From an uncultured Ignavibacteriota bacterium (GTDB lineage Bacteria > Bacteroidota > Ignavibacteria > UBA10030 > UBA8401): 61,122 nt of DNA. The first letter of the stretch is position 1. Each line of letters starts with the position of its first letter. The notes beneath the pieces were generated by a model. That model saw only the letters and a list, made by a program, of their open reading frames with translations. It was not told the DNA's origin and did no database searches. The stretch spans positions 1 through 61,122 of the forward strand of contig CAIOTF010000050.1 of the NCBI GenBank assembly GCA_903861125.1, written 5' to 3'. The translations under genes and the position numbers were made by a program. Positions 7,357 to 17,578 of this stretch are shown here, piece by piece.

Positions 7357-10300
7357 TTAGTATTCTCTCTGCTGTTTGATGATGGCAAATATCCGTTCAA
7401 CTTCTTTTTCATCCTTCAGGATACCGTAGATCACTGATTTGATTTCGTTTTCCTTCTGCAGATTCCCTCTGAAGTCCGCCTTCTTCACACGCAGTACTTC
7501 TTCGTGCACCTTCAATGCTGTTGCTTCATCCTCTTCAAGATTATGATACAGCGCCCGCTGTGCCGGCGTTTCTACCCCCTGCGGAAGGTCTGCACGGACG
7601 GTGTTCATCACCTGTTTCGATAAAGCGGCGATTTTCTTCAGGTAATCTTCGTACTGAATCGCCAGTGTCTTGCGTTCTTTTATGATCGTATCAAGCAGCT
7701 CGGACATTTTATCAAAGTATGCCGGGTCTACAAGCTGCTCTTTGATAATCTTTTGACGAACATTACGTTCTATTGTCTCTGCAACAGCTTCTTGGCTACT
7801 TTTGATACCATTCGGTAGATTTTTAATAGCATCAGCAATACCACTGTTTACAATAATATCAAGCAACGTCTGATCACCGAAAGGATCTATCCTTCTGCTT
7901 TCATCAGATTGGATATAAGTATCTATGAGGTGTCTCATATCCGCCTCATAAGATTTCAGATCGAGTGTCTCACCACTTGCTATTCTAATCTCCTCACGGA
8001 GTTTCAGATAGAAATCGAGGTCCTTGTTGATGCCTGTGATCTGTCCTATTGTGTACCCTGCCTCTTCAAGTTCATCGGCGATATTGGCGTATGCTCTGAC
8101 AAGCATTACTGTCTGCTTATACAACGCAGTTCGTTTCTCTTCGTTGGCTTTCAATTCTTCGGGTTTCTCGGTGTTGCCACAGAAGTAATGGATGTACGTC
8201 AAAGTGTCTTTCGGCGGCGGCACAGGTTCGCATACCAAAGCAACTTCTTCAAGCGCATCGTCCAACCGCTCTTTACCTATCTTGAGTCTGTCCTTCAGCA
8301 TCACATCGACATCTTCCTTGCTGAACGTATCGTAATCTAATGGTGACGTATAGACCGAAAGAGCTCCTTCAACGCTTTCAAAGAGGTCTCGGTAATCTAT
8401 GATGTACCCGAACTGCTTGTCTTCACCATCAAGCCGGTTCACCCGGCAGATCGCCTGAAAGAGTCCGTGATCCTGCATCTTCTTATCGATGTAAAGATAT
8501 GTGCACGCCGGTGCGTCGAAGCCGGTGAGCAGCTTATCGACAACAACCAGCAGTCTCATGTTCACAGGTTCTTTTACAAACAGTTTTTTGGCTTCGTCTT
8601 CGTAGTCCTCTGTAGCTTTACCGTGCAGTAATTCTTTGTAGGTCTTGTACACATACTCTTTGTCGGTTTCAGTATTCTCTCCGGTACCTTCGGTAGTAAT
8701 ATCCTTGGTGGATGGATTGTAGGAGGTGATAACCGCACATTTTCCTTTTAACGGCGTACTCTGGAACAGCTCATAGTATCTTGTTGCTTCGTAGATGCTT
8801 CGTGCAACAAGTATTGCGTTTCCTGATTGGCGGGAAAGACGCTGCTTTGTAGAAAAGTCGAGCACGATGTCATTGACGATCTTCCCTAAACGTGAATGAG
8901 AACTGAGCACCTTCTGCATTGTGCCCCATTTCTTCTTGAGTTCTACCTTTTGGAAGTCATTCAATCCCTTCGTCTTCGAATCGAACCATGCGTCGATCTT
9001 ATCCTGCGATGAGATTTTCTGATCGATGTCCCGTGCTTCGTAGATAAGATCCAGTATCACACCATCAGCGACACCCTCGTTGAACTTATAGGTATGGATA
9101 TAACGTCCGAAGATTTCAAGGCTGGTCTGTTTGTCCTGCTTAAGTAGCGGCGTTCCGGTGAAGCCGATGAAGACGGCGTTCTTCAGGATCGCCTTCATTA
9201 CTTTATGCAGCTTACCGGATTGCGTACGGTGACATTCATCCACAAAGACAAACAGCTCACCAACCGCAGCCGATGGACTCTCACGAAGCTCTTCGACGAA
9301 TTTCTCAAACTGATCTACATCACGCCGTCCGAACTTGTGAACGAGTGAACAAAGCAGACGTGGCTTGGGTTGTGCCAATTGGTTCAATAGATCCTTACCG
9401 CTGGTTGTACGGTAGATCTGTTCTCCTGCATCGGTGAAGACACGGTTGATCTGTTTATCCAGCTCGTCACGATCTGTAATGATGGCAACCCGGGCATTTG
9501 GATTGTTCTCAAGTATCCATTTCGCCAGCAGCACCATAACAATACTCTTGCCGCTTCCCTGCGTGTGCCAGATGATGCCCCCCTCTTTACGCTTCACGAA
9601 CTCCTGTGCGGCTTTCAGACCGAAGTACTGGTGCGGGCGGGGAAGTTTCTTTACCTCACCGTCGAACACGACGAAGTCATACATCAGTTCAATAAGGCGC
9701 TGCTTGTTGCACAACTTGGTTATGTACTTGTCCAGCTGCAGCTGGCTTGCATCGTTGATCTCTTCTTTCCACGACTGGAAGTATTTCTCCGGTGTATCTA
9801 TCGTTCCGTACCGCAGTCCTTCGGTGTCGTTGCCGGCGAAGACAAACTGTACGGTTGAGAAGAACGATTGAATGAACTCTTTCTTCTGATTGACGATGCT
9901 CTGGCGTATCCCTTCGCCGATTGAGACAGTGCTGCGCTTCAACTCCAACACACCAACAGCAATGCCGTTCACGTATATTACGATGTCCGGACGTTTCTCA
10001 CGCTCACCTTGTACTGTTACCTCTTCAGCGATGGCAAAATGATTCTTCTCAGGATGCGCCCAGTCGATAAGGTGTATAGTTTCGGTATTTTCACCCGCAC
10101 CAACTGGCACTGGCACACCATACCGCAGATAACTGTACACTTCCTTGTTGTTCTTGAAAAGACTTCGTTCAGCGTTGTTGGCAGCGATGCGCAGTCGGTC
10201 GAGAGCCTTGTTGATGAGAGTGTCACTGTATCCACGCTGTAGGAGATAAGGGCGAAGATATGACTCTTCGATGTTGCTATTGCCTTCACGATCTTCCCAG

Positions 10301-10389
10301 TTGCCGAGGTTTTCGTATTGTAATGTGTTCTTAAATAGTTTTACAATACGATCTTGCGTATGGCGTTCTATTTGTCCTACTATGGGCAT
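7357..10389 (-). CDS. hsdR: Type I restriction enzyme, R subunit (HsdR)
   Basis: This 1010-residue endonuclease/translocase subunit cuts DNA distant from the recognition site after ATP-driven translocation. The N-terminal nuclease motifs are visible as RPDIVIYVNG (about 133-142) and GVLELKRS (about 146-153). The helicase motor follows, with HTQGSGKS (Walker A, about 275-282), FVDECHR (motif II, about 382-388) and FTGTPLL (motif III). A late QAICRVNRLDG matches motif VI. The length is normal for the family and there are no frame breaks, so it looks functional. It is separated from kilA-N by 271 bp containing two perfect inverted repeats, so it may have its own promoter. No good Shine-Dalgarno sequence is seen at the ATG. 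Confidence 0.95.
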   Translation of the reverse strand: MPIVGQIERHTQDRIVKLFKNTLQYENLGNWEDREGNSNIEESYLRPYLLQRGYSDTLINKALDRLRIAANNAERSLFKNNKEVYSYLRYGVPVPVGAGENTETIHLIDWAHPEKNHFAIAEEVTVQGEREKRPDIVIYVNGIAVGVLELKRSTVSIGEGIRQSIVNQKKEFIQSFFSTVQFVFAGNDTEGLRYGTIDTPEKYFQSWKEEINDASQLQLDKYITKLCNKQRLIELMYDFVVFDGEVKKLPRPHQYFGLKAAQEFVKRKEGGIIWHTQGSGKSIVMVLLAKWILENNPNARVAIITDRDELDKQINRVFTDAGEQIYRTTSGKDLLNQLAQPKPRLLCSLVHKFGRRDVDQFEKFVEELRESPSAAVGELFVFVDECHRTQSGKLHKVMKAILKNAVFIGFTGTPLLKQDKQTSLEIFGRYIHTYKFNEGVADGVILDLIYEARDIDQKISSQDKIDAWFDSKTKGLNDFQKVELKKKWGTMQKVLSSHSRLGKIVNDIVLDFSTKQRLSRQSGNAILVARSIYEATRYYELFQSTPLKGKCAVITSYNPSTKDITTEGTGENTETDKEYVYKTYKELLHGKATEDYEDEAKKLFVKEPVNMRLLVVVDKLLTGFDAPACTYLYIDKKMQDHGLFQAICRVNRLDGEDKQFGYIIDYRDLFESVEGALSVYTSPLDYDTFSKEDVDVMLKDRLKIGKERLDDALEEVALVCEPVPPPKDTLTYIHYFCGNTEKPEELKANEEKRTALYKQTVMLVRAYANIADELEEAGYTIGQITGINKDLDFYLKLREEIRIASGETLDLKSYEADMRHLIDTYIQSDESRRIDPFGDQTLLDIIVNSGIADAIKNLPNGIKSSQEAVAETIERNVRQKIIKEQLVDPAYFDKMSELLDTIIKERKTLAIQYEDYLKKIAALSKQVMNTVRADLPQGVETPAQRALYHNLEEDEATALKVHEEVLRVKKADFRGNLQKENEIKSVIYGILKDEKEVERIFAIIKQQREY

Positions 10390-10417
10390 ATTATCGTTGA
10401 TATTGGGTCATCGCAAT

Positions 10418-10436
10418 TTTGCACTCCGTGTGCAAA
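10418..10436. promoter_or_regulatory. Perfect inverted repeat just upstream of hsdR
   Basis: TTTGCAC-TCCGT-GTGCAAA lies 29 bases upstream of the hsdR start codon. It could be an operator or an mRNA leader hairpin. No T-run follows. Confidence 0.55.
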
Positions 10437-10532
10437 TATTTTCCAGCAATAGTTCGTTTGGGGCGTCGTATATTTGCGCTTAATTGAGTTTCAGCAACTG
10501 TATATTTTTTTATTTGCATTTACAACGTTTAC

Positions 10533-10558
10533 TGCAACTATAGAATACCATAGTTGCA
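10533..10558. promoter_or_regulatory. Second perfect inverted repeat between kilA-N and hsdR
   Basis: TGCAACTAT-AGAATACC-ATAGTTGCA has 9-bp arms. It lies in the 271-bp spacer between kilA-N (stop at 10661) and hsdR (start at 10389), which otherwise holds no gene. Dyad sites here would allow separate control of the nuclease subunit. Confidence 0.5.
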
Positions 10559-10660
10559 CTTGACTATACTACCCGATTAAGCTACTACATACAGTTTAAT
10601 AATTGCAACAGCCGTCATCCTTATAAGCAGCTCCTGCATAATTCCTTATTCCATTATTGC

Positions 10661-11473
10661 TTATTTTAATTTATTCAATTGTCTGTTTCCTACCAGTGAT
10701 TTCATTTGAGTGATGGCAATTTTATTGAGCTGTTGCAGTCGGTCTTTTTGCGGCAGTCCCTGATGTATCAAAACAGCGTTGATGCTTTCCATATTCGAAA
10801 GTACCACTAATTGCTCAATGCTTGCGGTATCACGAATGTTGCCTTCTGCTTTTGGGTGTGCATCTCTCCATTGTTTTGCCGTCATTCCAAACAACGCCAT
10901 ATTCAGTATGTCTGCTTCATCGGCATAGACAAAATTTATTTTCTCTTTTGATAGTGATGCCGGTATCAGATTTTCTTTGATGGCATCGGCATGGATGTGG
11001 TAATTTATTTTGGCTAACGTACGCTGTAAATTCCATTCTAATTTTAAGCGACTGTTCTCATCTGTTTTAAGGCGTTGAAACTCTTTAATAAGATATATTT
11101 TGAACTCGGCGCTTACCCACATTCCAAATTCAAATGCAATATCAGGGTGAGCATACGTTCCTCCGTATCTACCGGCTGTGGCTATCAGCCCAATGGCATT
11201 CGTTTTTTCCTGCCATTCTTTTACGCTTATTTTGTAATTATTCAAGCCAGCCTTACTTTTAATTATGGCAGATTCGCCATAATTAAAATCGGGATTATAC
11301 ACACTTTCCCATACAGCAAGAAACTCGACGGTATTTCTATTCCGCAGCCAGTCTGAAATAAAAAAATCGCCATCCTTTGCCTTCAGCATATCCGTAAGCG
11401 ATATAAATTCTTTATCGCCTTTGGAAATGATGGTAATATCTGTCCCTTGCACTGTTATGGTTTTATTTTTCAT
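10661..11473 (-). CDS. KilA-N domain protein within the hsd operon
   Basis: This 270-residue protein has an N-terminal KilA-N DNA-binding domain (about residues 1-130). The signature parts are FISLTDMLKAKDGDFFISDWLRNRNTVEF, split here as FISLTDMLK, ISDWLRNRNT and GTYAHPDIAFEFGMWVS. The remainder is helical with no recognised enzyme motif. KilA-N proteins are typical of large DNA viruses, phages and 'moron' genes, and related RhuM-like genes occur inside restriction cassettes. The start overlaps the hsdS stop by 4 bp (ATGA), so translation is coupled to hsdS. A regulator acting on the two dyads upstream of hsdR is a reasonable but untested idea. Confidence 0.88.
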   Translation of the reverse strand: MKNKTITVQGTDITIISKGDKEFISLTDMLKAKDGDFFISDWLRNRNTVEFLAVWESVYNPDFNYGESAIIKSKAGLNNYKISVKEWQEKTNAIGLIATAGRYGGTYAHPDIAFEFGMWVSAEFKIYLIKEFQRLKTDENSRLKLEWNLQRTLAKINYHIHADAIKENLIPASLSKEKINFVYADEADILNMALFGMTAKQWRDAHPKAEGNIRDTASIEQLVVLSNMESINAVLIHQGLPQKDRLQQLNKIAITQMKSLVGNRQLNKLK

Positions 11474-12741
11474 ACCAGTCTCGTCTTCCCTGAAAGCAGC
11501 TCCTGCATCATTCCTTGTTTGATGAGTTTGTATTTCTCCAATTTGCGTTCCAATGATTCGAGCTCAGCATCCATATCGCTGAGGACTTGGGAGATAGCGG
11601 ATTGTTCTTCGATGGGAGCTATAAAGAATTTACCATTTAAGATGCCTTTTGTACCAATATTTGCTTGAACTCCCAATGTTGCAGACGATATTGAGTAATC
11701 TCTCCAAGTTTTCATATTTGACAATGAAGTAAGGAATAAGGGGCTGATTTTCGACTTGTCAATTCTCAAATGACCAACACGCTGATTAAGTAGCATTGTT
11801 TGATTGGATTTAACAGTAGTCATTCTTCCGATTAAGTTTTTTTCAGGTGTAACATCAGTCATAGCAATTATGACATCCCCATTGTGCAGATGAAAACTTT
11901 TAAGTGAATTAAACTCAGAAGTTCGCCAATAGTTTACTTTGTTCTCATCAAACTGAAATGATCCATCCAAACCAATCTGAGCCATCGTAACAATTGGTGT
12001 CCCAACTTTGTCATATCCTTCGGCAGAGAATCCGTAACCATTTTGGAAACTAAAAATCAAATCTTCCAACTTCTTCACTTCCCACTTTCCACTAAACCCC
12101 GGCAACCGTTTCTTACCAGTCAAGAGTTGCTGCATAGCCCCTTGCTTTATGTTGCGCTTCTTCTCAATAAGTCTCTCTAACGAGGTGATGAGCGCATCGG
12201 TGTCGCTCAATGCGGTGGCGATGGCGGTTTGTTCGTTTATGTTTTTAGGGATTTTAACTTTGAATGATTTTGTTGTGCCAACACCAAAAAAATTCATCGC
12301 ACTTCCACTATCGCTTTGTGATAGTTGATTTCGAAAATGCTTCGATTTCATCGCCTGAAATAAATATCTACTGTCTGCAATATCTGGTTTAACCCTTAAT
12401 AAAGTCAATTGTGGTCCGATATTACCATGAGAAATACTTTTGTCGACATAGCCTATCGCACCCACTGATGCTCCTCGGTTTGTTAAAAGAACATCGTTTA
12501 GTTGTAAATGAGCCTTATCAAGCTCAACATGTTTTTCGAAGGAGATATAATCAATTAGCTCGTTTTTTAAGATGCCATCTTTTCCAATCACTTTTGATGT
12601 TAAGAACGGAATACCATAATCAAGAAACTCGCTGGCTTTAGGATATTGACCACCATAATTTCCGTCTTGTATTTTAATACAAATATCATTGAGAGATTTT
12701 AACTCCCAGCCGTCTGGAATTTTATCGATACTTACTTCCAT
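11470..12741 (-). CDS. hsdS: Type I restriction-modification specificity subunit (HsdS)
   Basis: This 423-residue subunit sets the DNA recognition sequence for both methylation and cleavage. It has the canonical two-fold layout of target-recognition domain 1 (about 5-165), central helical spacer (about 170-215), target-recognition domain 2 (about 218-375) and C-terminal helical spacer. The two spacers are internal repeats: TALSDTDALITSLERLIEKK and QVLSDMDAELESLERKLEKY, each followed by IKQGxMQxLLxGKxRL. It overlaps hsdM by 10 bp and kilA-N by 4 bp. Both recognition domains look complete, so a bipartite site is expected, but its sequence cannot be predicted by eye. Confidence 0.94.
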   Translation of the reverse strand: MEVSIDKIPDGWELKSLNDICIKIQDGNYGGQYPKASEFLDYGIPFLTSKVIGKDGILKNELIDYISFEKHVELDKAHLQLNDVLLTNRGASVGAIGYVDKSISHGNIGPQLTLLRVKPDIADSRYLFQAMKSKHFRNQLSQSDSGSAMNFFGVGTTKSFKVKIPKNINEQTAIATALSDTDALITSLERLIEKKRNIKQGAMQQLLTGKKRLPGFSGKWEVKKLEDLIFSFQNGYGFSAEGYDKVGTPIVTMAQIGLDGSFQFDENKVNYWRTSEFNSLKSFHLHNGDVIIAMTDVTPEKNLIGRMTTVKSNQTMLLNQRVGHLRIDKSKISPLFLTSLSNMKTWRDYSISSATLGVQANIGTKGILNGKFFIAPIEEQSAISQVLSDMDAELESLERKLEKYKLIKQGMMQELLSGKTRLV

Positions 12742-15119
12742 ATCAATCCCATTTTTTGTAAGTGCGCATTGACTTTTCTCTCCAATGCAACAACATCACT
12801 ACTCACTGTTGGCATTGGTATTGCATACCGGTCTGAAAGATCTTTAACACGCTGCGTGAGCCGTTGGCTAATACGCTGCATTTCATTCTTCACTGTATGC
12901 TCGATTGTTGCCATCCATTTATCGTCGACAACCATTGTCTTAATATCATTCTCGGACATCGCCTTGTACTTTGCTATGAGCTTATCGTTCAATACGCTCT
13001 GTGCATCCTTTATCTTCTTGCCCGCTTCAGATTCCTTCTCCGCCAATGCCAAATACTGTTCAAGCACCTTGCGCTCATCAGCAGCATCCTTCTCACTCTT
13101 AATGTCCTTCAATCGCTTCGCAACGTTCGCTTTGTTAACCTTCTCCAGTTCGGCAAAGAGTCCATCGTCGCCGCCATGCTCTTCTTCCATCTCTTCCAGT
13201 TGCGCTGTGAGTGCGTCACGGTCTGCTTCCAGCTGTTCGATAGCTTTTTGTTCGCCAGAGAAGTACCGGTAGATCATCAGCTGCTTCGGTATCAGTTTTC
13301 CTTCAAACTCCTTTTTCTCCCAGACCAGTTCGTTACCGGCTTTCCATCCGTCCGATACGATCAGGTAGAAATCGTCCTGCATTGTTGAGTACCAATAGGT
13401 CATTAAATGCTGATAGACATCGTACGGATCAATCAAACGTAGATCACCGAATGTATCAAGCAGATCTTCGCTTAACTGATGGATGAACTTCTTCGGTTTG
13501 GTTTTGCCGTCGATCTTCTTCAACAGCGGAGTGTGTTTATTCTTCCATCCAGTAAAGACTGTATCGATCTTCTTTGTATACGCCACAAACTCCGGGTGAG
13601 CAAAGATCGTCTGCTTAATGGCATCATCCTTCACTTTGATTGAACTGTAACCTTTACGGTCACTCTTTGCAAACAACTCCTTCTTGAGTGAGGGATACAC
13701 GTCCCAAAACTGTCCGAGGGCATCAATGTCTGCATCCGGTATGCCGCCCATCAAATGCGCTTCAATATCCTGTATATCCTCCGCTTCCTGACTGTCGATG
13801 TAGCGTGGGATGTTCAGGTTGAACTCCTTCTCTTCGATCTCCGCAACAGAAACCATCCGACTGAATTTCGGGATCTCCAACTGCTTGTTGAACACATCAA
13901 CGATCTTGTGGATGTCCTGTTCACGCAATCGGTTCTTGTTGCCATCCTTCTCGAAGCCCTTGCTCGCATCGATCATAAAGAGACCCTTGCGGTTCTCGGC
14001 ATTCTCTTTGTCGATAACGATAATGCACGCCGGAATACCGGTGCCGTAGAACAGGTTCGCCGGCAGACCGATGATCCCTTTGATGTATCCTTTGCGGATT
14101 ATGTTTGTGCGTATCTCCGCTTCCGCATTGCCACGGAACAGTACTCCGTGCGGAAGAATGACTGCGCCCTTCCCTTTGCTCTTCAGCGAGCGAATGATGT
14201 GCAGCAGGAACGCATAGTCACCGTTCTTTGAAGGGGGAACGCCGTATCCGGAGAACCTGTCATACGGATCATTCACAGGATCAACACCGTTGCTCCACGA
14301 CTTGAACGAGAACGGCGGATTTGCAACCACATAGTCATGCGTCTTCAACCGGTTCTTGTCATCAAGGAAGAGGGGCGTTGACAGCGTATTCCCCTGCTTG
14401 ATCTCCGCAGTTGGATTGTTGTGCAGGATCATGTTCATCCTTGCGAGAGCGGCGGTAGCAACATCCATCTCCTGCCCGTAAATCGTTAGACCTTTTTCGC
14501 TTTCATCTGCAACCTTCAACAACAGCGAACCCGATCCGCACGTAGGATCATATACGGTGGTTGAAGCTGTTGCATGATTACCCACTCCGATAATCTTTGC
14601 CATTATCCGGCTCACCTCAGCTGGCGTATAGAACTGCCCTTTACTTTTACCACTCTCCGTAGCAAAGTGCCGCATCAGATATTCGTACGCATCACCAAGG
14701 ATGTCATCACCATCTGCACGGTTGGAACTGAAGTCGAGTGACGGATTTTCGAAGATGGCGATCAGGTTGGTCAGCTTCGTAACCATATCCTTACCGCTGC
14801 CGAGTTTCTCCGAGTTGTTGAAATCGGCAACGTCAATCGTGCCGGTCAGCTTGTTCGCTTCAGCGATCTTGGCGATGATCTTCTTATTGATGTCGTCGCC
14901 AATGGTTGTCTTCCCCTTCAGCGCCACCATATCCTTAAAGCTGGCACCCTTCGGTACGGTTATCGGCGCAAACGGCACACCCGCATATTTATCGGATACA
15001 TACTTGATGAACAATAGAACGAGAACGTAGTCCTTGTATTGCGATGCATCCATCCCGCCACGGAGTTCATTGCAGCTTGCCCAAAGTGATGAATAGAGTT
15101 CAGATTTTTTGATTGCCAT
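12732..15119 (-). CDS. hsdM: Type I DNA methyltransferase subunit (HsdM), long form
   Basis: This 795-residue N6-adenine methyltransferase subunit has the S-adenosylmethionine motif DPTCGSGSLL at about 191-200 and the catalytic motif NPPF at about 267-270. The N-terminal helical HsdM domain (LWASCNELRGGMDASQYKDY) precedes them. It is longer than the common form of about 500 residues. The extra C-terminal part, roughly residues 600-795, is a charged helical region rich in K/E, probably coiled coil, ending in a segment that includes ISQRLTQRVKDLSDRYAIP. This long form is seen in a recognised subset of HsdM proteins. It is the first gene of the operon, with a possible promoter at 15212-15240. 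Confidence 0.95.
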   Translation of the reverse strand: MAIKKSELYSSLWASCNELRGGMDASQYKDYVLVLLFIKYVSDKYAGVPFAPITVPKGASFKDMVALKGKTTIGDDINKKIIAKIAEANKLTGTIDVADFNNSEKLGSGKDMVTKLTNLIAIFENPSLDFSSNRADGDDILGDAYEYLMRHFATESGKSKGQFYTPAEVSRIMAKIIGVGNHATASTTVYDPTCGSGSLLLKVADESEKGLTIYGQEMDVATAALARMNMILHNNPTAEIKQGNTLSTPLFLDDKNRLKTHDYVVANPPFSFKSWSNGVDPVNDPYDRFSGYGVPPSKNGDYAFLLHIIRSLKSKGKGAVILPHGVLFRGNAEAEIRTNIIRKGYIKGIIGLPANLFYGTGIPACIIVIDKENAENRKGLFMIDASKGFEKDGNKNRLREQDIHKIVDVFNKQLEIPKFSRMVSVAEIEEKEFNLNIPRYIDSQEAEDIQDIEAHLMGGIPDADIDALGQFWDVYPSLKKELFAKSDRKGYSSIKVKDDAIKQTIFAHPEFVAYTKKIDTVFTGWKNKHTPLLKKIDGKTKPKKFIHQLSEDLLDTFGDLRLIDPYDVYQHLMTYWYSTMQDDFYLIVSDGWKAGNELVWEKKEFEGKLIPKQLMIYRYFSGEQKAIEQLEADRDALTAQLEEMEEEHGGDDGLFAELEKVNKANVAKRLKDIKSEKDAADERKVLEQYLALAEKESEAGKKIKDAQSVLNDKLIAKYKAMSENDIKTMVVDDKWMATIEHTVKNEMQRISQRLTQRVKDLSDRYAIPMPTVSSDVVALERKVNAHLQKMGLIWK

Positions 15120-15211
15120 ATGAGGTTCTTACGTTGTATAGAAGATAATTCCGCAGGGACAATGAGATAAGATACCTACGGGAAGCGCCGGCTGTTGCTA
15201 ATTGATACGCC

Positions 15212-15240
15212 AATGTAGGGTAAAGAGTGTGCAAAATCAA
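15212..15240 (-). promoter_or_regulatory. Candidate hsdM promoter
   Basis: On the minus strand TTGATT (15240-15235) and TACATT (15217-15212) are separated by 17 bases, about 93 bp upstream of the hsdM ATG. It resembles a sigma-70-type promoter, but it was found by eye in a 473-bp gene-free stretch (15120-15592), so chance is possible. No gene was seen in that stretch. Confidence 0.3.
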
Positions 15241-15536
15241 CGCATGATTCAGCTGTCAGGACTATGCTTAACAAAGGGCGTAGGATTGATTTTATGGCAA
15301 TAGGTCAGGGTTCCAGTGGGCATATTGGGAGATGAAACTGCCGTGACGTAGTATGAGTCGGATACTGATGCATGCCTCCACCAGATGGCACTGGAAATAT
15401 CATGGATTTAGCGGATGGTCTGTAAATTCCCATTCAACGATAGTTGGCGTCCGTAGAATCGGTTATGTGATTGTATGTGGCATATTGGGTGGGAGAATTT
15501 ACGCATAAATTCGTTTGTAGGTCTCATCACCCCAAG

Positions 15537-15563
15537 AAATAAAGAAGCCTTCTTCCGAAGGCT
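15537..15563 (-). terminator. Terminator of the T9SS cargo gene at 15.6 kb
   Basis: On the minus strand AGCCTTC-GGAA-GAAGGCT is followed by TCTTTATTTC. It starts 30 bases past the stop codon at 15593. Confidence 0.75.
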
Positions 15564-15592
15564 CCTAAAGATAATATCCTATTCAGATGAGA

Positions 15593-17578
15593 CTACTTCA
15601 TATACATCATTTTATTCAACTGAGCCTTATCTCCGCTTTGCAGCTTTGCAAAATATATTCCGCTGGAAAGCTTTGATGCATCAAATGTTACTGAATAATT
15701 TCCCGCCACCTTCGTTTCGTTCACCAATAATGCCACTTCTCTTCCCAGAGCATCATAAATGGTTACTGAAACATGTCCGTTCACAGGTATTTGATAACTG
15801 ATAACTGTAGAAGGATTGAATGGATTAGGATAGTTCTGCGCAAGAGCAAATTCTTTTGGTGCATTGATAATGGTTACTTCAACTTCTTTTGAATATTCAA
15901 TCTTCCCATCACGATCAATTTGCTTCAGACGATATGTCGCTTTACCGATAGCTGACTTATCAACATAACTATACGACTGAGGGGAATTCGTCGTGCCGTG
16001 TCCTTCAACAAAGCCAATTTTATTCCAGCTGTTCTTTGATTTTCGTTCAATATCAAATCCGTAATTATTTACTTCGGTTGCTGTCGACCATTGTAAATTT
16101 GCTCCTACTTTCTCGACAGATACCACAAAAGAAGTTAGTTCAACTGGTAACGCACCGTTATTACCAAGACCGAATTCCGTCAATAATGCTGACAGTGCAA
16201 ATCCTGATGCTGATGCCGAATAATAGTCAGTTCCTGTCCCTGCTTCGGAAACAGCGGAGGTTGCTGATTGACTCCAACCACTTCCTGAATTATTTCCTAT
16301 GTAAAGACCAGATCCACGTGTAAATATGTAAGGACCAGAAGCACCACTTGGTAAATTTTCTTGAAAGGTATTCCAGAATAGTTTGGCCGAGACATTACTC
16401 CCTGCTCCACCAGACGTGATATTCCACGCCACAGGAAGAACAGCATTTTTATTGACTGGTGTATTAGTAAATGCGGGATCGGGTTTTATTCGTATCGTAA
16501 AGTTATTTGCCGTTCCTGAATTATTCAGCTGCACTAAGTTATAATACGCTGGCGTGCCGACAGGAAAGTCTTGAGCCCCCGAAACGCTATTAACGATCAG
16601 GTCGCTCGTTCCAGATGGACCATTGACAAAGTATTTATTTGCGTCATGGTTTGTTATCGTGGCACCACTTGCTATGGTTACTGAATTATTATGCTGTTGA
16701 ACCTTGCCTGAACTTCCGCTTGAAAAAGCAAAATTATGCGTCACACTGATTGGATTATTTAGTGTGAGATCGGCAGAACCTGATTGAATATTATAAAACG
16801 TGGTTGTTCCAGTTATAGATCCTGAGGTGGTGAATGAAATTGTGCCAGTTTGCGCAGTGAACGTTCCCTGATTGACAATAGAATTAACCGTAAGTGTACT
16901 GCTTCCACCATTAAAAGTCCCACCAGAGTTTATTTGTAAAACTCCCACTGTATTTGGTCCATCAAGTGTTACCGCAGAACGCAGTTCCACATTGGCAGTG
17001 CTCGCATTTGGAACTACACTCGATGTCCAGCTGCCTGTTGAACTCCAATTTCCCCCACCGACTGATGATGTATACCTTGGGAAATACGAAAAAGAAAATT
17101 CACCTTCATTCCAGGTAGTAGCATAATTGCTTGAATAAACTATTCCAACAGCACTTGCTAAATCAGAAAGACTTGTATAAAAAACATATTTTACAGTAGT
17201 TGCAGGAACATTCGCTGTTGAAGGAATTGTCCCTTTCCAAGTCCAATCTGTAGCGGTAGTATTTGCTGACGCACACGATACTGAGATTCCATTTGTCTTT
17301 GTCGGTGCAATGCCATCGGTTGTATATACCAAAAAAACATTATACCCACTGGTATTAAATTTAAAATTTACAAATAGATCTGAATTATCAAGATCAGTGA
17401 TTGTGTATTTAGCAAGTGATGTCGAAGTTGAGGCTTGCAACATGTTGGTAGCAACAGAATATCCCAATGGATTAAACCCCAACAAGGAATTTTGAACGTG
17501 ACCCGTAGGCATTGGCGCAGCAAAAAGATATGAAGCTAAAATATAAATTACGGCAATGTTGCGTAGACATTTGTTCAT
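15593..17578 (-). CDS. Secreted protein with T9SS type A sorting domain
   Basis: This 661-residue protein has an N-terminal signal peptide (IAVIYILASYLFAAPMP) and a C-terminal T9SS sorting domain (about 585-661: NYPNPFNPST, IYDALGREV, SSGIYFAKL). The body is rich in S/T/G/N with many short beta repeats, including a filamentous-type stretch of S-T-G-N strands around 175-260. A GxxSxRLKQIDRDG-type linker (residues about 540-565, YRLKQIDRDGKIEYS) is typical of Ignavibacteria-type cargo just before the sorting domain. It has no catalytic motif, so a surface or extracellular adhesive or structural role is the best guess. It lies outside the tRNA island and has its own terminator. Confidence 0.85.
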   Translation of the reverse strand: MNKCLRNIAVIYILASYLFAAPMPTGHVQNSLLGFNPLGYSVATNMLQASTSTSLAKYTITDLDNSDLFVNFKFNTSGYNVFLVYTTDGIAPTKTNGISVSCASANTTATDWTWKGTIPSTANVPATTVKYVFYTSLSDLASAVGIVYSSNYATTWNEGEFSFSYFPRYTSSVGGGNWSSTGSWTSSVVPNASTANVELRSAVTLDGPNTVGVLQINSGGTFNGGSSTLTVNSIVNQGTFTAQTGTISFTTSGSITGTTTFYNIQSGSADLTLNNPISVTHNFAFSSGSSGKVQQHNNSVTIASGATITNHDANKYFVNGPSGTSDLIVNSVSGAQDFPVGTPAYYNLVQLNNSGTANNFTIRIKPDPAFTNTPVNKNAVLPVAWNITSGGAGSNVSAKLFWNTFQENLPSGASGPYIFTRGSGLYIGNNSGSGWSQSATSAVSEAGTGTDYYSASASGFALSALLTEFGLGNNGALPVELTSFVVSVEKVGANLQWSTATEVNNYGFDIERKSKNSWNKIGFVEGHGTTNSPQSYSYVDKSAIGKATYRLKQIDRDGKIEYSKEVEVTIINAPKEFALAQNYPNPFNPSTVISYQIPVNGHVSVTIYDALGREVALLVNETKVAGNYSVTFDASKLSSGIYFAKLQSGDKAQLNKMMYMK

